From assembly GCA_002151545.1 (NCBI GenBank), contig CP021237.1, forward strand, positions 4,464,001 through 4,528,000: 64,000 nucleotides of DNA, in the 5' to 3' direction. Shown piece after piece: positions 31,477 through 40,426 of the stretch (within the stretch, counting starts at the first letter, position 1; each line of letters starts with the position of its first letter). The DNA is from Sphingobacteriaceae bacterium GW460-11-11-14-LB5. GTDB taxonomy: Bacteria; Bacteroidota; Bacteroidia; Sphingobacteriales; Sphingobacteriaceae. A model generated the notes under the pieces. It was not told the origin of the DNA and did not search any database. It saw only the letters and a program-made list of their open reading frames with translations. A program made the position numbers and the translations under genes.

Positions 31477-33555
31477 ATGAAGAAATTATTCATTATAGCT
31501 GCAGTTTCCTTATTGGCTCAAGGTATTTCAGCACAAACTATAGATCGAAGTCACAAACCAAAACCAGGTCCGGCGCCTGTTATTACTGTTGGCGATCCTG
31601 TTATTTATAAATTAGCAAATGGTATCACTGTTTTGGTGGTAGAAAACCATAAACTGCCAAAAGTATCAGCCAGTTACAGTATCGATGCAGGTCCTATTAC
31701 TGAAGGCGCAAAAGCCGGCGTGGTTGGTTTAATGGGCAATATGCTGAATGAAGGAACCACCACCAAAACAAAAGCACAGTTTGATGAGGCAGTAGATCAG
31801 CTGGGTGCCGATGTAAGTGCTGGTGCTTATGGCGGTAGTGTTTCGGCTTTAACCCGTTATTTCCCTCAGGCATTTGCTTTAATGGCAGAGAGCATCCGTA
31901 AACCTGCTTTTCCTGCAGAATCTTTCGAAAAACTAAAATCGCAAACCATCACTGGATTAAAATCGAATGAGAAAAGTGCAAAAGCCATTTCAGCACGTGT
32001 TGTAAATGCATTGGCTTATGGCAAAAACCATCCTTACGGAGAGTTTGAAACCGAAGCTTCAATCACAGGCATTACTTTAGATGATGTAAAAGCAGCTTAT
32101 AAGAAATACATTACCCCATCAAGAGGTTACTTAACCTTTGTAGGCGATATTAAACTGGAAGCAGCAAAAGCTTTAGCAGAGAAGGCCTTTGGCGATTGGA
32201 AAGGAACGGCATTAACTTTACCAGTACTGACTAAAGTTGCTAATCCTGCCAAAACCGAAGTTGATATCATTAATGTGAGCAACGCCGTTCAATCGGAAAT
32301 TACGGTTGTAAACTTAATCGACTTGCCAATGAGCAGCCCTGATTATTTCCCGATTTTATTGGCCAACCAGATTTTAGGTGGTGGTAGTGAATCGAGATTA
32401 TTTGACAACCTTCGTGAGAAGCATGGCTTTACTTATGGTGCGTATTCGAGCACAGGTTCAGGTCGTTTCCAGTCTAAATTTTCGGCCAATGCTGCGGTTA
32501 GAAATGAGAAAGTCGACAGTGCAGTGGTAGAATTTTTAAGAGAAATTAACACCATTCGTACCACAAAGGTAACTGCTGACGAATTACAGAATGCGAAAAA
32601 TCTTTTCAACGGATCGTTTGCACTGGGTTTAGAAAATCCGGCCCGTACTGCAGGTTTTGCGAGCAATATCTTGATTAATAACTTACCGAAGGATTTTTAC
32701 CGTACTTATTTACAAAAGATTAATGCGGTAACTACCGATGATATTTTAAGGGTAACTAAAAAATACTTTAACCACGACAATACACGTATTGTTATTGTAG
32801 GCAAAACCGATGCATTTGCAGCAGGCTTAACTAAAGCAGGTTTTAAAACACAGGTTTATGATAACTATGCAAATTCGGTTAAAGCAACCGAAACTGCTGC
32901 TGTACCAACAGCTGCACCTGCAGAAATTATCAAAAACTACATTAAAGCCATTGGTGGCGAAGAAGCCATTAAAAAAATCACGTCATTACAGCAAAATGGT
33001 GAAATGGAAATGCAAGGTCAAAAACTTACAGTTACCATCAAAAATATGGCCCCTAACTTGAGCAGCATGGAAATTTCTATGGGAGGCCAAACGGCGATGA
33101 AACAAGTTTACAATGGTAAAACTGGTTATGCAATGCAAATGGGTCAAAAAGCCGAATTAACTGGCGATGACCTGGCTGAAAAGAAAGATGATAGAGGTTA
33201 TGGTGGTCAGCTGTATTATGCCACTGATGGAACTAAAATTGAATCTGCAGGTACTGCCAAAGTGGGTACTGCTGATGCATTTAAATTAAATATTACCTCT
33301 CCTTCAGGCAAAAAGAAAACTGAATATTACGACACCAAATCGGGCCTGCTTTTAAAAGATGAGAGCACCACTACCAAAGGTGGAGCTGAAATTAGCCAGG
33401 CAACGGAATATTCAAACTACAAGAAAGTTGGTGATGTATTATTTCCGTTTACTTTAACCCAATCGGTGGCAACCCCACAAGGTTCACAGGAGTTTTCAGT
33501 TGTAATTAAAGATATTAAAGTTAATCCGCCATTAAAGGCTGAAGATTTTAACTAG
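31477..33555 (+). CDS. M16-family protein, non-catalytic subunit, with LolA-like C-terminal domain
   Basis: A 692-residue exported protein. The M16 fold covers about residues 45-460. The position of HxxEH reads GVVGLMGNMLNEGT, so the metal site is lost, as in the alpha subunit of processing peptidase; the glycine-rich loop is retained (LGGGSESRLFDNLREKHGFTY). After a linker (TAAVPTAAPAE) a beta domain of about 195 residues begins IIKNYIKAIGGEEAIKKI and resembles outer-membrane lipoprotein-sorting LolA/LppX folds. That addition is common in Bacteroidota. It is expected to pair with the catalytic M16 encoded upstream. A strong terminator follows. Confidence 0.88.
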   Translation: MKKLFIIAAVSLLAQGISAQTIDRSHKPKPGPAPVITVGDPVIYKLANGITVLVVENHKLPKVSASYSIDAGPITEGAKAGVVGLMGNMLNEGTTTKTKAQFDEAVDQLGADVSAGAYGGSVSALTRYFPQAFALMAESIRKPAFPAESFEKLKSQTITGLKSNEKSAKAISARVVNALAYGKNHPYGEFETEASITGITLDDVKAAYKKYITPSRGYLTFVGDIKLEAAKALAEKAFGDWKGTALTLPVLTKVANPAKTEVDIINVSNAVQSEITVVNLIDLPMSSPDYFPILLANQILGGGSESRLFDNLREKHGFTYGAYSSTGSGRFQSKFSANAAVRNEKVDSAVVEFLREINTIRTTKVTADELQNAKNLFNGSFALGLENPARTAGFASNILINNLPKDFYRTYLQKINAVTTDDILRVTKKYFNHDNTRIVIVGKTDAFAAGLTKAGFKTQVYDNYANSVKATETAAVPTAAPAEIIKNYIKAIGGEEAIKKITSLQQNGEMEMQGQKLTVTIKNMAPNLSSMEISMGGQTAMKQVYNGKTGYAMQMGQKAELTGDDLAEKKDDRGYGGQLYYATDGTKIESAGTAKVGTADAFKLNITSPSGKKKTEYYDTKSGLLLKDESTTTKGGAEISQATEYSNYKKVGDVLFPFTLTQSVATPQGSQEFSVVIKDIKVNPPLKAEDFN

Positions 33556-33576
33556 TTTTTAGATATAATTTATCTT

Positions 33577-33611
33577 AAAAGCCGTCCCGATGTAAAATTG
33601 GGACGGCTTTT
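33577..33611 (+). terminator. Rho-independent terminator of the M16 operon
   Basis: AAAAGCCGTCCC and GGGACGGCTTTT pair around an 11-nt loop and are followed by a T run. The core CCGTCCC/GGGACGG is the same text as the inner palindrome at 12051-12117. Confidence 0.9.
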
Positions 33612-33760
33612 TTTTGTGTTTTTTTTATTGCAGGCAACCAATTCATAAAAGTGTACGTAACGATTAAGATTTCAATAGAAATTACTTAAAAACCTTTGAT
33701 TGCTGTAAAAACAGTTATGGTTTTTAAATAAACAAAACATAAATCTTTAAAAAATCGGAT

Positions 33761-33895
33761 ATGGCTGCAAAAAAACAAGTTATCGCAATTCTATTTGCTG
33801 TATTTCTGATCATGTTATGCATATCGGTAAAAGCAAAAGCTAATTCAGACGTGAAGGCAAAAATTTCAATTGCGCCACATACCAATCGAACATGA
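33761..33895 (+). CDS. Small exported peptide, 44 residues
   Basis: ATG at 33761 and TGA at 33893. The product MAAKKQVIAILFAVFLIMLC continues ISVKAKANSD and so on, with a strong signal peptide (positive start, 13-residue hydrophobic core, cleavage likely after KAKA). Only about 16 residues would remain after cleavage. It lies 44 bp ahead of the cytochrome c lipoprotein gene and is the first frame after the M16 terminator, so it probably opens the operon. It is too short to identify. It could be a leader peptide, a small structural protein or a random frame; the signal peptide quality speaks for a real product. Confidence 0.45.
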   Translation: MAAKKQVIAILFAVFLIMLCISVKAKANSDVKAKISIAPHTNRT

Positions 33896-33939
33896 TATAG
33901 AATGAATCTACCACCAATTTTAATCTTAACTAAATACCT

Positions 33940-34308
33940 ATGAAAAAACAAAATTCTATCTTTTTACTGGCCACCATTACCGCCTTGCTTTTTGCCTGCT
34001 CAAAAAAACAGGCAGAGGAATTAAAGCCCGAAACACCAACACCCAATGGTCCAACACCTGTAACCACGGCGAATGTAACCTACACTAATTTTAGCGGGGC
34101 ACTGTTTCAAACCAAATGCAATAGTTGCCATGGGCCAAATGGGGCCATGAAAAGTGTATGGGCATTAAATGGATTAGCCTCCATAAAAAATGATGCCCGC
34201 GTAGCTAATGCGGTTTTGGTTACTAAAACGATGCCCAAAGGCGGCTCTTTAACCACGAACGAGAGAGCATTACTACAAGCCTGGGTTGATAAAGGTATGC
34301 CAGAATAA
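33940..34308 (+). CDS. Monoheme cytochrome c lipoprotein
   Basis: A 122-residue lipoprotein with lipobox LLFAC (Cys20), a Pro/Thr-rich linker (residues 28-45) and a small cytochrome c domain: CNSCHGPNG at 60-68 and a likely axial Met98 in TKTMPKGG, with the closing helix ERALLQAWVDKG. It probably carries electrons at the outer face of a membrane and is encoded with a Rieske lipoprotein two genes further on. Confidence 0.9.
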   Translation: MKKQNSIFLLATITALLFACSKKQAEELKPETPTPNGPTPVTTANVTYTNFSGALFQTKCNSCHGPNGAMKSVWALNGLASIKNDARVANAVLVTKTMPKGGSLTTNERALLQAWVDKGMPE

Positions 34309-34368
34309 TAAATAAAGATTAACGCTAAAATCAAGATGGTTTCATTAAAAATTTAAACAAATACAGCC

Positions 34369-34911
34369 ATGCAAAAACTACTTTTCACCTTAATAACCTT
34401 GTTATTATGTACCGGTATAAAAGCGCAGATATGGACAAGTAAAAATGTAACTTCTTCATTTTTCTCTTCAACACCTCTTGAAGATATCGATGCATTGAGC
34501 AAAACAGGTGCTTCGGCCATTAATATCAAAACCAACGAGATCATTTTCAAGATCAACAATACTTCTTTTCAATTTAAAAAGAAGTTGATGCAGGAACATT
34601 TTAACGAAAACTATATCGAAAGCGATAAATACCCCACTTCAGATTTTAAAGGAAAAATTATAGAACAAATTGATTTTTCAAAACCGGGCACTTATCCAAT
34701 CACCATCAAAGGGAACCTGCAAATTCATGGCGTTACCAAAGAATATCAGGTTAAAGGTTCGCTGGTGATTACAGCTGATGAGGTGAGGGCAACTTCAGCA
34801 TTTAATGTGAAACTTGCTGATCACGCCATCAAAATCCCAACAATTGTTTTCAATAAAATTGCAGAAACAGTGCTGGTAAAAATGACCGCAACTTATCAAC
34901 CTAAAAAATAA
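34369..34911 (+). CDS. YceI family protein
   Basis: A 180-residue exported protein (signal ending GIKAQ). The mature part is a YceI/lipocalin-like barrel: WTSKNVTSSFFSST, FKKKLMQEHFNENYIES with the family Met-x-EHFNE type motif, YPTSDFKGKI and IHGVTKEYQVKGSL. YceI proteins bind isoprenoid-type lipids and are often encoded with electron-carrier genes. It is 6 bp before the next gene, so the operon is tightly coupled. Confidence 0.92.
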   Translation: MQKLLFTLITLLLCTGIKAQIWTSKNVTSSFFSSTPLEDIDALSKTGASAINIKTNEIIFKINNTSFQFKKKLMQEHFNENYIESDKYPTSDFKGKIIEQIDFSKPGTYPITIKGNLQIHGVTKEYQVKGSLVITADEVRATSAFNVKLADHAIKIPTIVFNKIAETVLVKMTATYQPKK

Positions 34912-34917
34912 AACCTT

Positions 34918-35865
34918 ATGAAATATCATCTGAAATCTCTTACATGCCTATTTATTTTTGGCTTGCCAACTTTGGCTTTCGCCCAGGATTCGCTTGAAAA
35001 TGCACTGAAGATGCCCATTGAAAAGAAAAATGTAAGCGCAACTTTTAAGGCCACTAAACTCATTAACATCCAAACCAATGAAACCATTTTTAAAAACGAA
35101 TTGGATTTTAGGGTAGACCACCGGTTTGGGGATATAGCTGGCCATGGGGGTGGAATTAAAAACTTTTTTGGTCTGGACCAATCAACGGATATCCGCATCG
35201 GTTTTGAATATGGAATCAGCGATAAACTTTCTGTAGGCTTAGCCAGGGCAAAAGGCGCTGGAATAGTAACTCAGTTATACGAAGGAAATTTAAAATATCG
35301 CCTGCTGGAACAAACATCTGATGAAAAAGTACCCGTATCGGTCACATTATTTGGCAGTACCACCATTGCGGCGGTAAAAGCCTCAACCGATCCAACTGCC
35401 GTGAATGCCTACAGCGAATTTCAAGACCGTTTAACCTATGTAGTACAAGCCATAATTGCCCGTAAATTCAATTCGAACTTCTCGATGCTGATCATGCCCT
35501 CCTACATCCATCGTAATTTTACTGTTTTTGGCGATCAGAACGATATGCTTGCCTTATCGGTTGGTGGCCGTATCAAAATCACCAAACGCATGGCTTTTGT
35601 TGCCGATTATACCATTCCGTTCAGGGATAAAGATAAAAAGACTTATCTGGAAAGCACATTGGGCACACAATATTACAAAACGCTTGGCGCCGGACTAGAG
35701 TTCGAAACTGGCGGACATATTTTCCACCTTAATTTTACCAACGCCACTGCTATACAGGAATCGCAATTTATTACCGATACCAATACTTCCTGGCTTAAAG
35801 GACAATACCGTTGGGGTTTTAGTATTGCCCGAAGGTTTTCCTTCGATAAGAAGAAAGCAAAGTAG
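34918..35865 (+). CDS. DUF5777-like outer-membrane beta-barrel protein
   Basis: A 315-residue exported protein (MKYHLKSLTCLFIFGLPTLA with cleavage near FAQ). The barrel-like strands include ELDFRVDHRFGDIAGHGGGI, DIRIGFEYGISDKLSVGL, YVVQAIIARKFNSNFSMLI, the FRDKDKKTYL loop and the end GQYRWGFSIARRFSF. The HRFG and GLDQSTDIRIGFEYG stretches fit the DUF5777 family. Its role is unknown; in this operon it may anchor or serve the YceI and redox lipoproteins at the outer membrane. Confidence 0.8.
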   Translation: MKYHLKSLTCLFIFGLPTLAFAQDSLENALKMPIEKKNVSATFKATKLINIQTNETIFKNELDFRVDHRFGDIAGHGGGIKNFFGLDQSTDIRIGFEYGISDKLSVGLARAKGAGIVTQLYEGNLKYRLLEQTSDEKVPVSVTLFGSTTIAAVKASTDPTAVNAYSEFQDRLTYVVQAIIARKFNSNFSMLIMPSYIHRNFTVFGDQNDMLALSVGGRIKITKRMAFVADYTIPFRDKDKKTYLESTLGTQYYKTLGAGLEFETGGHIFHLNFTNATAIQESQFITDTNTSWLKGQYRWGFSIARRFSFDKKKAK

Positions 35866-35901
35866 ATCAAATTCAACCAAATATAAATTAACTAAACAAT
35901 T

Positions 35902-36354
35902 ATGGAACGTAACGAATTTATCAAATCATTGGGACTGGGTGTTGCCATGGTTTGTACCGGAGCTTGCTTTTCGGCTTGCGGTAAAAAAAGTGATTCACCA
36001 GAACCAGACAAACCTAATGGCGGGGGTGTTCCTTCAGGTACTACCGCAAGTGTAGATCTGAGTACGCAGTTACTTACTGTTGGCGCATCTATCACTGTAA
36101 ACAGCATATTGTTTATCCGTACTGCAACAGGAAATGCAAGTACCTCATTTGTGGCTACACAAGCCGTTTGTCCACACCAGGGTGGCGCTTTAAGTTTTAT
36201 CCAGGCCAGCAATTACATTCAATGTGGCCTGCATAGTTCGAGGTATACCACTTCGGGAAGCATTTTAGCCCAACCGAATGATGGTGGCACCACGAGTGCA
36301 CTAAAAGTTTATCCGATTACGGTTTCAGGAAATACACTGACTGCCACAGCGTAA
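35902..36354 (+). CDS. Rieske [2Fe-2S] lipoprotein
   Basis: A 150-residue protein. The N-terminus ends in FSAC (Cys26), which fits a lipobox. The two Rieske cluster boxes are CPHQG at 90-94 and CGLHSSRY at 108-115, so two Cys and two His ligands are present with 15 residues between. The second box lacks the Pro-Gly usually seen in high-potential Rieske proteins. It may exchange electrons with the cytochrome c lipoprotein encoded in the same operon. It is the last gene of the operon, with a terminator at 36373. Confidence 0.92.
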   Translation: MERNEFIKSLGLGVAMVCTGACFSACGKKSDSPEPDKPNGGGVPSGTTASVDLSTQLLTVGASITVNSILFIRTATGNASTSFVATQAVCPHQGGALSFIQASNYIQCGLHSSRYTTSGSILAQPNDGGTTSALKVYPITVSGNTLTATA

Positions 36355-36372
36355 ATTTTTGTTTTTGAGGGT

Positions 36373-36404
36373 AAAGCAGTATCGCAGTTGGTACTGCTTT
36401 TTTT
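36373..36404 (+). terminator. Rho-independent terminator of the Rieske/YceI operon
   Basis: AAAGCAGTA and TACTGCTTT pair around a 10-nt loop, followed by a T run. It may also serve the convergent ABC permease gene that ends at 36409. Confidence 0.85.
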
Positions 36405-36408
36405 ATGA

Positions 36409-37551
36409 TTAAACGGTTACGTTCTGTCCTTTTACATCAAAGGCATCGCGTAAGCCTATGGCCAGCACATTAAAAGCATAAACCGTAAACATAATGGCTA
36501 AACCGGGCAAAACAGCCAGGTAAGCGGCATCCATAATGATATAACCATAATGCTCCTTGATCATACTCCCCCAACTGGGCATCGGTGGCTGGGCACCAAA
36601 ACCTAAAAAGCTCAGGCCGGTTTCTAATAATATAGCTGAAGCGAAATTAGAGGAGGCTACCACTAAAATCGGGCCTGCAATGTTCGGTAAGATATGTTTG
36701 ATAATGGTTCTGCTCGTGCTGAAGCCCAAGGCCCTTGCTGCCTCCACAAATTCTACCTCTTTTAATGCCATTACCTGCCCGCGTACCAATCTGGCTACAT
36801 CTACCCAGGTGGATAAGCCCACCGCAATAAAAATCTGCCAGAAACCTTTACCCAAAGCAAATGATATCGCAATAACCAGCAATAATGATGGCAGCGACCA
36901 AACAACATTCATAAACCAGCTAATCGCAGCATCTACACGGCCACCGAAATAACCTGCAATAGCACCTAAACTCACGCCAATAAAAAGGGAGATCAGCACA
37001 GCCATTAAACCCACCGATAGTGAAACACGGATACCTAAAATTAACCGGCTCAATAAATCACGTCCGTAAATATCTGTTCCTAAAATATAAGTTTGTTTGT
37101 AGATGTTATTTTTTTCGAAAAGCGCTTGAGGTGTACCCATTTTCGACGGCAATACACAAGAGGGGCACAAGTCCTTGAGTTCGTACCTGGTTTCTTTGGC
37201 TTTTTCATCGTCGCCGATATATTCCTGTACAAAAACGGCTTGATCTTTTATCTGATATGAAGTAATCGGGATGCTTTTAAAAGTTGGTGTCTGCCCGTTT
37301 AACATTCTTTCGAAAAAGTTAAGCTTTTCTACTTTCGGGTTTCTGCTGAAAATTAAAAAAGTGAATGTACTGCCGGGTTTCTTTTTGTTTAACTGAAGCG
37401 TCTGAACATTGGCATTTGGAGAATCATCAGGCATAATGAGGTAGCCCAGAATGCCCATCACCATTAAAAGTAAAATAAAAACCAATCCGCCGAAAGCAAA
37501 TTTATTCCGTTTAAACTTTAACCATACTTTTTTTGATGGGCTATTATCCAT
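36409..37551 (-). CDS. ABC transporter permease, OppC/DppC type
   Basis: A 380-residue inner-membrane protein. It has an N-terminal helix (17-38), a roughly 115-residue periplasmic insertion, then the family motif GTDIYGRDLLSRLILGIRVSL (about 160-180) and five further helices. The permease EAA loop reads EAARALGFSTSRTIIKHILP, for docking the ATPase. Family role: second permease of a peptide or nickel importer; the ATPases and binding protein are not in this window. A Cys pair in DLCPSCVLPS lies in the insertion. It overlaps the glycosyltransferase gene by 1 bp. Confidence 0.9.
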   Translation of the reverse strand: MDNSPSKKVWLKFKRNKFAFGGLVFILLLMVMGILGYLIMPDDSPNANVQTLQLNKKKPGSTFTFLIFSRNPKVEKLNFFERMLNGQTPTFKSIPITSYQIKDQAVFVQEYIGDDEKAKETRYELKDLCPSCVLPSKMGTPQALFEKNNIYKQTYILGTDIYGRDLLSRLILGIRVSLSVGLMAVLISLFIGVSLGAIAGYFGGRVDAAISWFMNVVWSLPSLLLVIAISFALGKGFWQIFIAVGLSTWVDVARLVRGQVMALKEVEFVEAARALGFSTSRTIIKHILPNIAGPILVVASSNFASAILLETGLSFLGFGAQPPMPSWGSMIKEHYGYIIMDAAYLAVLPGLAIMFTVYAFNVLAIGLRDAFDVKGQNVTV

Positions 37552-38687
37552 TATCTAACCATTCTGCCTTTCCAATTGTATTTGCCGCTGTTTCCTGCAA
37601 TGCCGATGTAAACCATATAAATTACATGCAGCACATTTAAAACCGGTATTAAAATGAGTAAACTACGTCTTTTTGCAAAGCCGGTTACATCCCATAAAAA
37701 TAATGTTTCTAAAACCATTTTAACCAATAATTGATAAAATGTGATCGCTAAAAAGCCCGGAACAAAAAGCCCGGTAATAAAATTTGCGAGAATAGAAAGA
37801 TTAAAAATCCAAATCAGTACGCCCAATACGATAATGGCTTTGTTTTTATAACGGGTGCTTTTCGAGGCCCACCGCTTGCGCTGCTGTATAAACGAACCTA
37901 AGGTTTCTTTGGCATGGGTATATACAATGGCTTCCCTGTTTTTGAGGAAACCGATCTGATCTGGATATTTGGCTGCAATTTTATGCAATAGCAGCTCATC
38001 ATCGCCCGATGCCAGATCATCTATTCCCTGGAAGCCACCAACCTCATAAAAAGTTGCTTTTTCGTAGGCCAAATTTGCACCATTACAGGTAGAGGGTTCC
38101 TTATTGCCAATGGTAGAGGCCCCTAAACCAATCAGATATAGAAATTCTAAAGATTGCAATCGCTCAAAGAAACTTTTCTCCTGAAAGTAAGCTACAGGAG
38201 AAGAAATCATTTTATAATTTTTCTGCTCGTACAGGTTTACAATGGTCGCCAGCCAATCGGCTCCCATCCTGCAATCGGCATCTGTAGTAATAATCAGATC
38301 GCCAGAGCAGGTACCTACTGCAGTTTGAATGGCCTTCTTTTTATATGAATTTAAGGCCCTGTCTTCATTTAGCCTGATCAGTTTCACATTCCTGTCTGCA
38401 TAACTCAATACAATTTCGCCGGTACGATCGGTAGAGTGATCATCAATAATAATAATCTCTGTTAAAACTTTAGGATATTGCTGTGCAATCAGGTCATCAA
38501 TGGTTTTGGTGATGTTCGCTTCCTCATCCCTTGCAGCAACGATAATAGAAACTTTAGTTTGCGGATCTGATTTTTGAGGCGTAAAATAGATCAGGTTATG
38601 CCATCCTCTAATAAAATTAAACACCAGAAAACCATAAATTAAGGTTAAAGCTGCGGATATAAGACTAATTAGATTTAAGATTTCCAA
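37551..38687 (-). CDS. Membrane glycosyltransferase family 2
   Basis: A 378-residue protein: an N-terminal helix, then a GT-A domain with VSIIVAARDEEANITKTID, IIIIDDHSTDRTGEI, the DxD-type TTDADCRMG and a QQRKRW motif (QQRKRWASKST) typical of processive GT2 enzymes. C-terminal membrane helices lie near 290-315, 320-345 and 350-370. It probably transfers a sugar to a lipid or polymer at the inner membrane. It overlaps the flippase-like gene upstream by 23 bp and the permease gene downstream by 1 bp, giving a three-gene operon. Confidence 0.9.
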   Translation of the reverse strand: MEILNLISLISAALTLIYGFLVFNFIRGWHNLIYFTPQKSDPQTKVSIIVAARDEEANITKTIDDLIAQQYPKVLTEIIIIDDHSTDRTGEIVLSYADRNVKLIRLNEDRALNSYKKKAIQTAVGTCSGDLIITTDADCRMGADWLATIVNLYEQKNYKMISSPVAYFQEKSFFERLQSLEFLYLIGLGASTIGNKEPSTCNGANLAYEKATFYEVGGFQGIDDLASGDDELLLHKIAAKYPDQIGFLKNREAIVYTHAKETLGSFIQQRKRWASKSTRYKNKAIIVLGVLIWIFNLSILANFITGLFVPGFLAITFYQLLVKMVLETLFLWDVTGFAKRRSLLILIPVLNVLHVIYMVYIGIAGNSGKYNWKGRMVR

Positions 38688-39663
38688 AAAAATTGAGTTT
38701 AAAAACGAAATAAGTGCCTAAGATAGCAGGAATTATAATATTTATGAGCCATATACTTGCAGTACATGCAATAACAGCTACATGTTGATCGGTTACATGT
38801 TTAAATAATTCAACCGCCGTAACACTTCTGATGCCTACATCAAAAAGATCTAAAGATGGTAATGCCGATTGAACCAAAAAGAGCAAACAGGTCATCATTA
38901 TAATATCGGCATAATGCAAACCCGGGATCAACCAGATAAACAAAATGAAATATTGCGAACTAAATACCAGGTAGCGGGCACAACAGTATGTAATGATTTT
39001 AAACAGTTCTCTTTTTCGGTAGCGGCCCAAAATGCTGTAAAATTTCTTGTATTTCCTGGTGAATTTAATGGAGAGCAAAATCGCGTTTAACCAGCGGATA
39101 TTAAAGTAAAAGACCAGGAAAAACAGACAGAAAAATACAGCCAGAAATACCACTGCAATAAACAGCACACGATCGATCGGGATAAACCGGTAAACAAAAA
39201 AACAGGCTGCAATAGCGCCAAAAACATTGGTTAGTACCAATTGACCGATACTGCCAACACTCATGGCTACAATGCCCACAATCCTTCTTTTAGGCGATAG
39301 GAAAAATACCCTCCCGCCATATTCCCCTAGCCTGTTGGGTGTAAAAATGGCCAGTGTTAATCCGCAAAATACCGATTCGATGGCACGGTAAAAGCTAATG
39401 GGCTCAATGTGGCTCATGAGGTATTTCCATTTTCCGGCCTCTAAAAACCAGTTTACAAACATCAATAACACCACGATACCGATTACCGTAATAATTTCTG
39501 TTTGCGGAATATCTTTTAACAGTGTACTGAAATCGTGAAGATTTTTATTCGCCACCAGCTTATGGTAAATAAACCAAAAAGCAAATATGACGATTGCAGC
39601 TTTGATGAGAAATGATAATATTTTTTTGTTCTTGCCTGTCAAGATTATCTTTTTAGTTTGCAA
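38665..39663 (-). CDS. Lysylphosphatidylglycerol synthase-like / flippase-like membrane protein
   Basis: A 332-residue protein with about seven or eight membrane helices, of the UPF0104/LPG_synthase_TM family. The conserved TPNRLGEYGGRVFFLSPKR segment near 115-135 fits the family signature. With the adjacent GT2 gene this pattern suggests a lipid-linked glycan or lipid transfer step in the inner membrane. Its start lies 20 bp from the chosen ruvC start on the opposite strand, so promoters overlap. Confidence 0.82.
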   Translation of the reverse strand: MQTKKIILTGKNKKILSFLIKAAIVIFAFWFIYHKLVANKNLHDFSTLLKDIPQTEIITVIGIVVLLMFVNWFLEAGKWKYLMSHIEPISFYRAIESVFCGLTLAIFTPNRLGEYGGRVFFLSPKRRIVGIVAMSVGSIGQLVLTNVFGAIAACFFVYRFIPIDRVLFIAVVFLAVFFCLFFLVFYFNIRWLNAILLSIKFTRKYKKFYSILGRYRKRELFKIITYCCARYLVFSSQYFILFIWLIPGLHYADIIMMTCLLFLVQSALPSLDLFDVGIRSVTAVELFKHVTDQHVAVIACTASIWLINIIIPAILGTYFVFKLNFFGNLKSN

Positions 39664-39683
39664 ATATGCTTAATATTGCTGTA

Positions 39684-40271
39684 ATGTTGAACGAAAAAAA
39701 GGAACGGGTTATTATGGGCATTGATCCAGGCACGGCGGTGATGGGTTATGGCGTAATTTTAGAGAAGGGAAATAAAACAGAACTGATCAGTTTAGGGGTG
39801 GTAAAGATGACCCATTTAGATGATCCATTCCTTAAGCTTCAACGGATATTCGAAAAAACAGTGGTTTTAATCGATCAGTATAAGCCTGATGTTCTGGCCA
39901 TCGAAGCCCCGTTTTACGGTAAAAATATTCAGGTATTATTAAAACTTGGCCGTGCGCAAGGCATTGCTATTGCAGCCGCCCTGTCGAGAAATATCTCAGT
40001 TACCGAATATTCACCACGAAAGATCAAACAATCGATTACTGGTAGCGGCAATGCCACGAAAGAGCAGGTGGCGGCCATGTTGCAGCGCTTGTTGAATTTC
40101 AAGGAAACACCAGAGTTTTTAGATGCAACCGATGGTTTAGCCGTAGCGGTTTGCCATTCCTTTCAGAAAATTACCACAGGTGGTAAATCTAAAAACTATT
40201 CGGGTTGGGAATCCTTTGTAAGCGATAACAAAACCAAGGTTAAAGGTTTAGCGGTTAAGGTGAAGAAATAG
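39684..40271 (+). CDS. ruvC: Crossover junction endodeoxyribonuclease RuvC
   Basis: About 195 residues from the ATG at 39684; an earlier ATG at 39666 would add six residues. RuvC fold with catalytic acids in VIMGIDPGTAVMGYG, LAIEAPFYGKN and FLDATDGLAVAVCH, plus the KIKQSITGSGNATKEQV DNA-binding stretch. It resolves Holliday junctions by symmetric nicks as a dimer. The C-terminal 25 residues are Lys-rich and longer than usual. Confidence 0.96.
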   Translation: MLNEKKERVIMGIDPGTAVMGYGVILEKGNKTELISLGVVKMTHLDDPFLKLQRIFEKTVVLIDQYKPDVLAIEAPFYGKNIQVLLKLGRAQGIAIAAALSRNISVTEYSPRKIKQSITGSGNATKEQVAAMLQRLLNFKETPEFLDATDGLAVAVCHSFQKITTGGKSKNYSGWESFVSDNKTKVKGLAVKVKK

Positions 40272-40360
40272 TTCCAAAAGTTCCCGTCACCCTTACCTGA
40301 GTTAACGAAAGTTACGAAGTAAATTTATTTCGGGGTCTATTGTTAAATGTATATTTTAAA

Positions 40361-40384
40361 ATGGCCCGTGCGAACACGGGCCAT
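40361..40384 (-). terminator. Hairpin after the DUF4349 gene
   Basis: ATGGCCCGTG and CACGGGCCAT form a perfect stem with the stable tetraloop CGAA. On the minus strand TTTTAAAAT follows. It lies 43 bp past the stop at 40427. Confidence 0.75.
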
Positions 40385-40426
40385 GGAGCGATAATGAAAT
40401 AACTGTTTATTGCCTGGCCTGATCGA

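Noticed and set aside
31477..33555. Loss of the zinc motif as decay of the second M16 gene
   Set aside because: The frame is intact, the rest of the fold is conserved and the active/inactive pair is the normal arrangement in this family.
36557..36952. 131-residue frame antisense to the ABC permease gene
   Set aside because: The permease motifs on the minus strand, including the EAA loop, explain this stretch.
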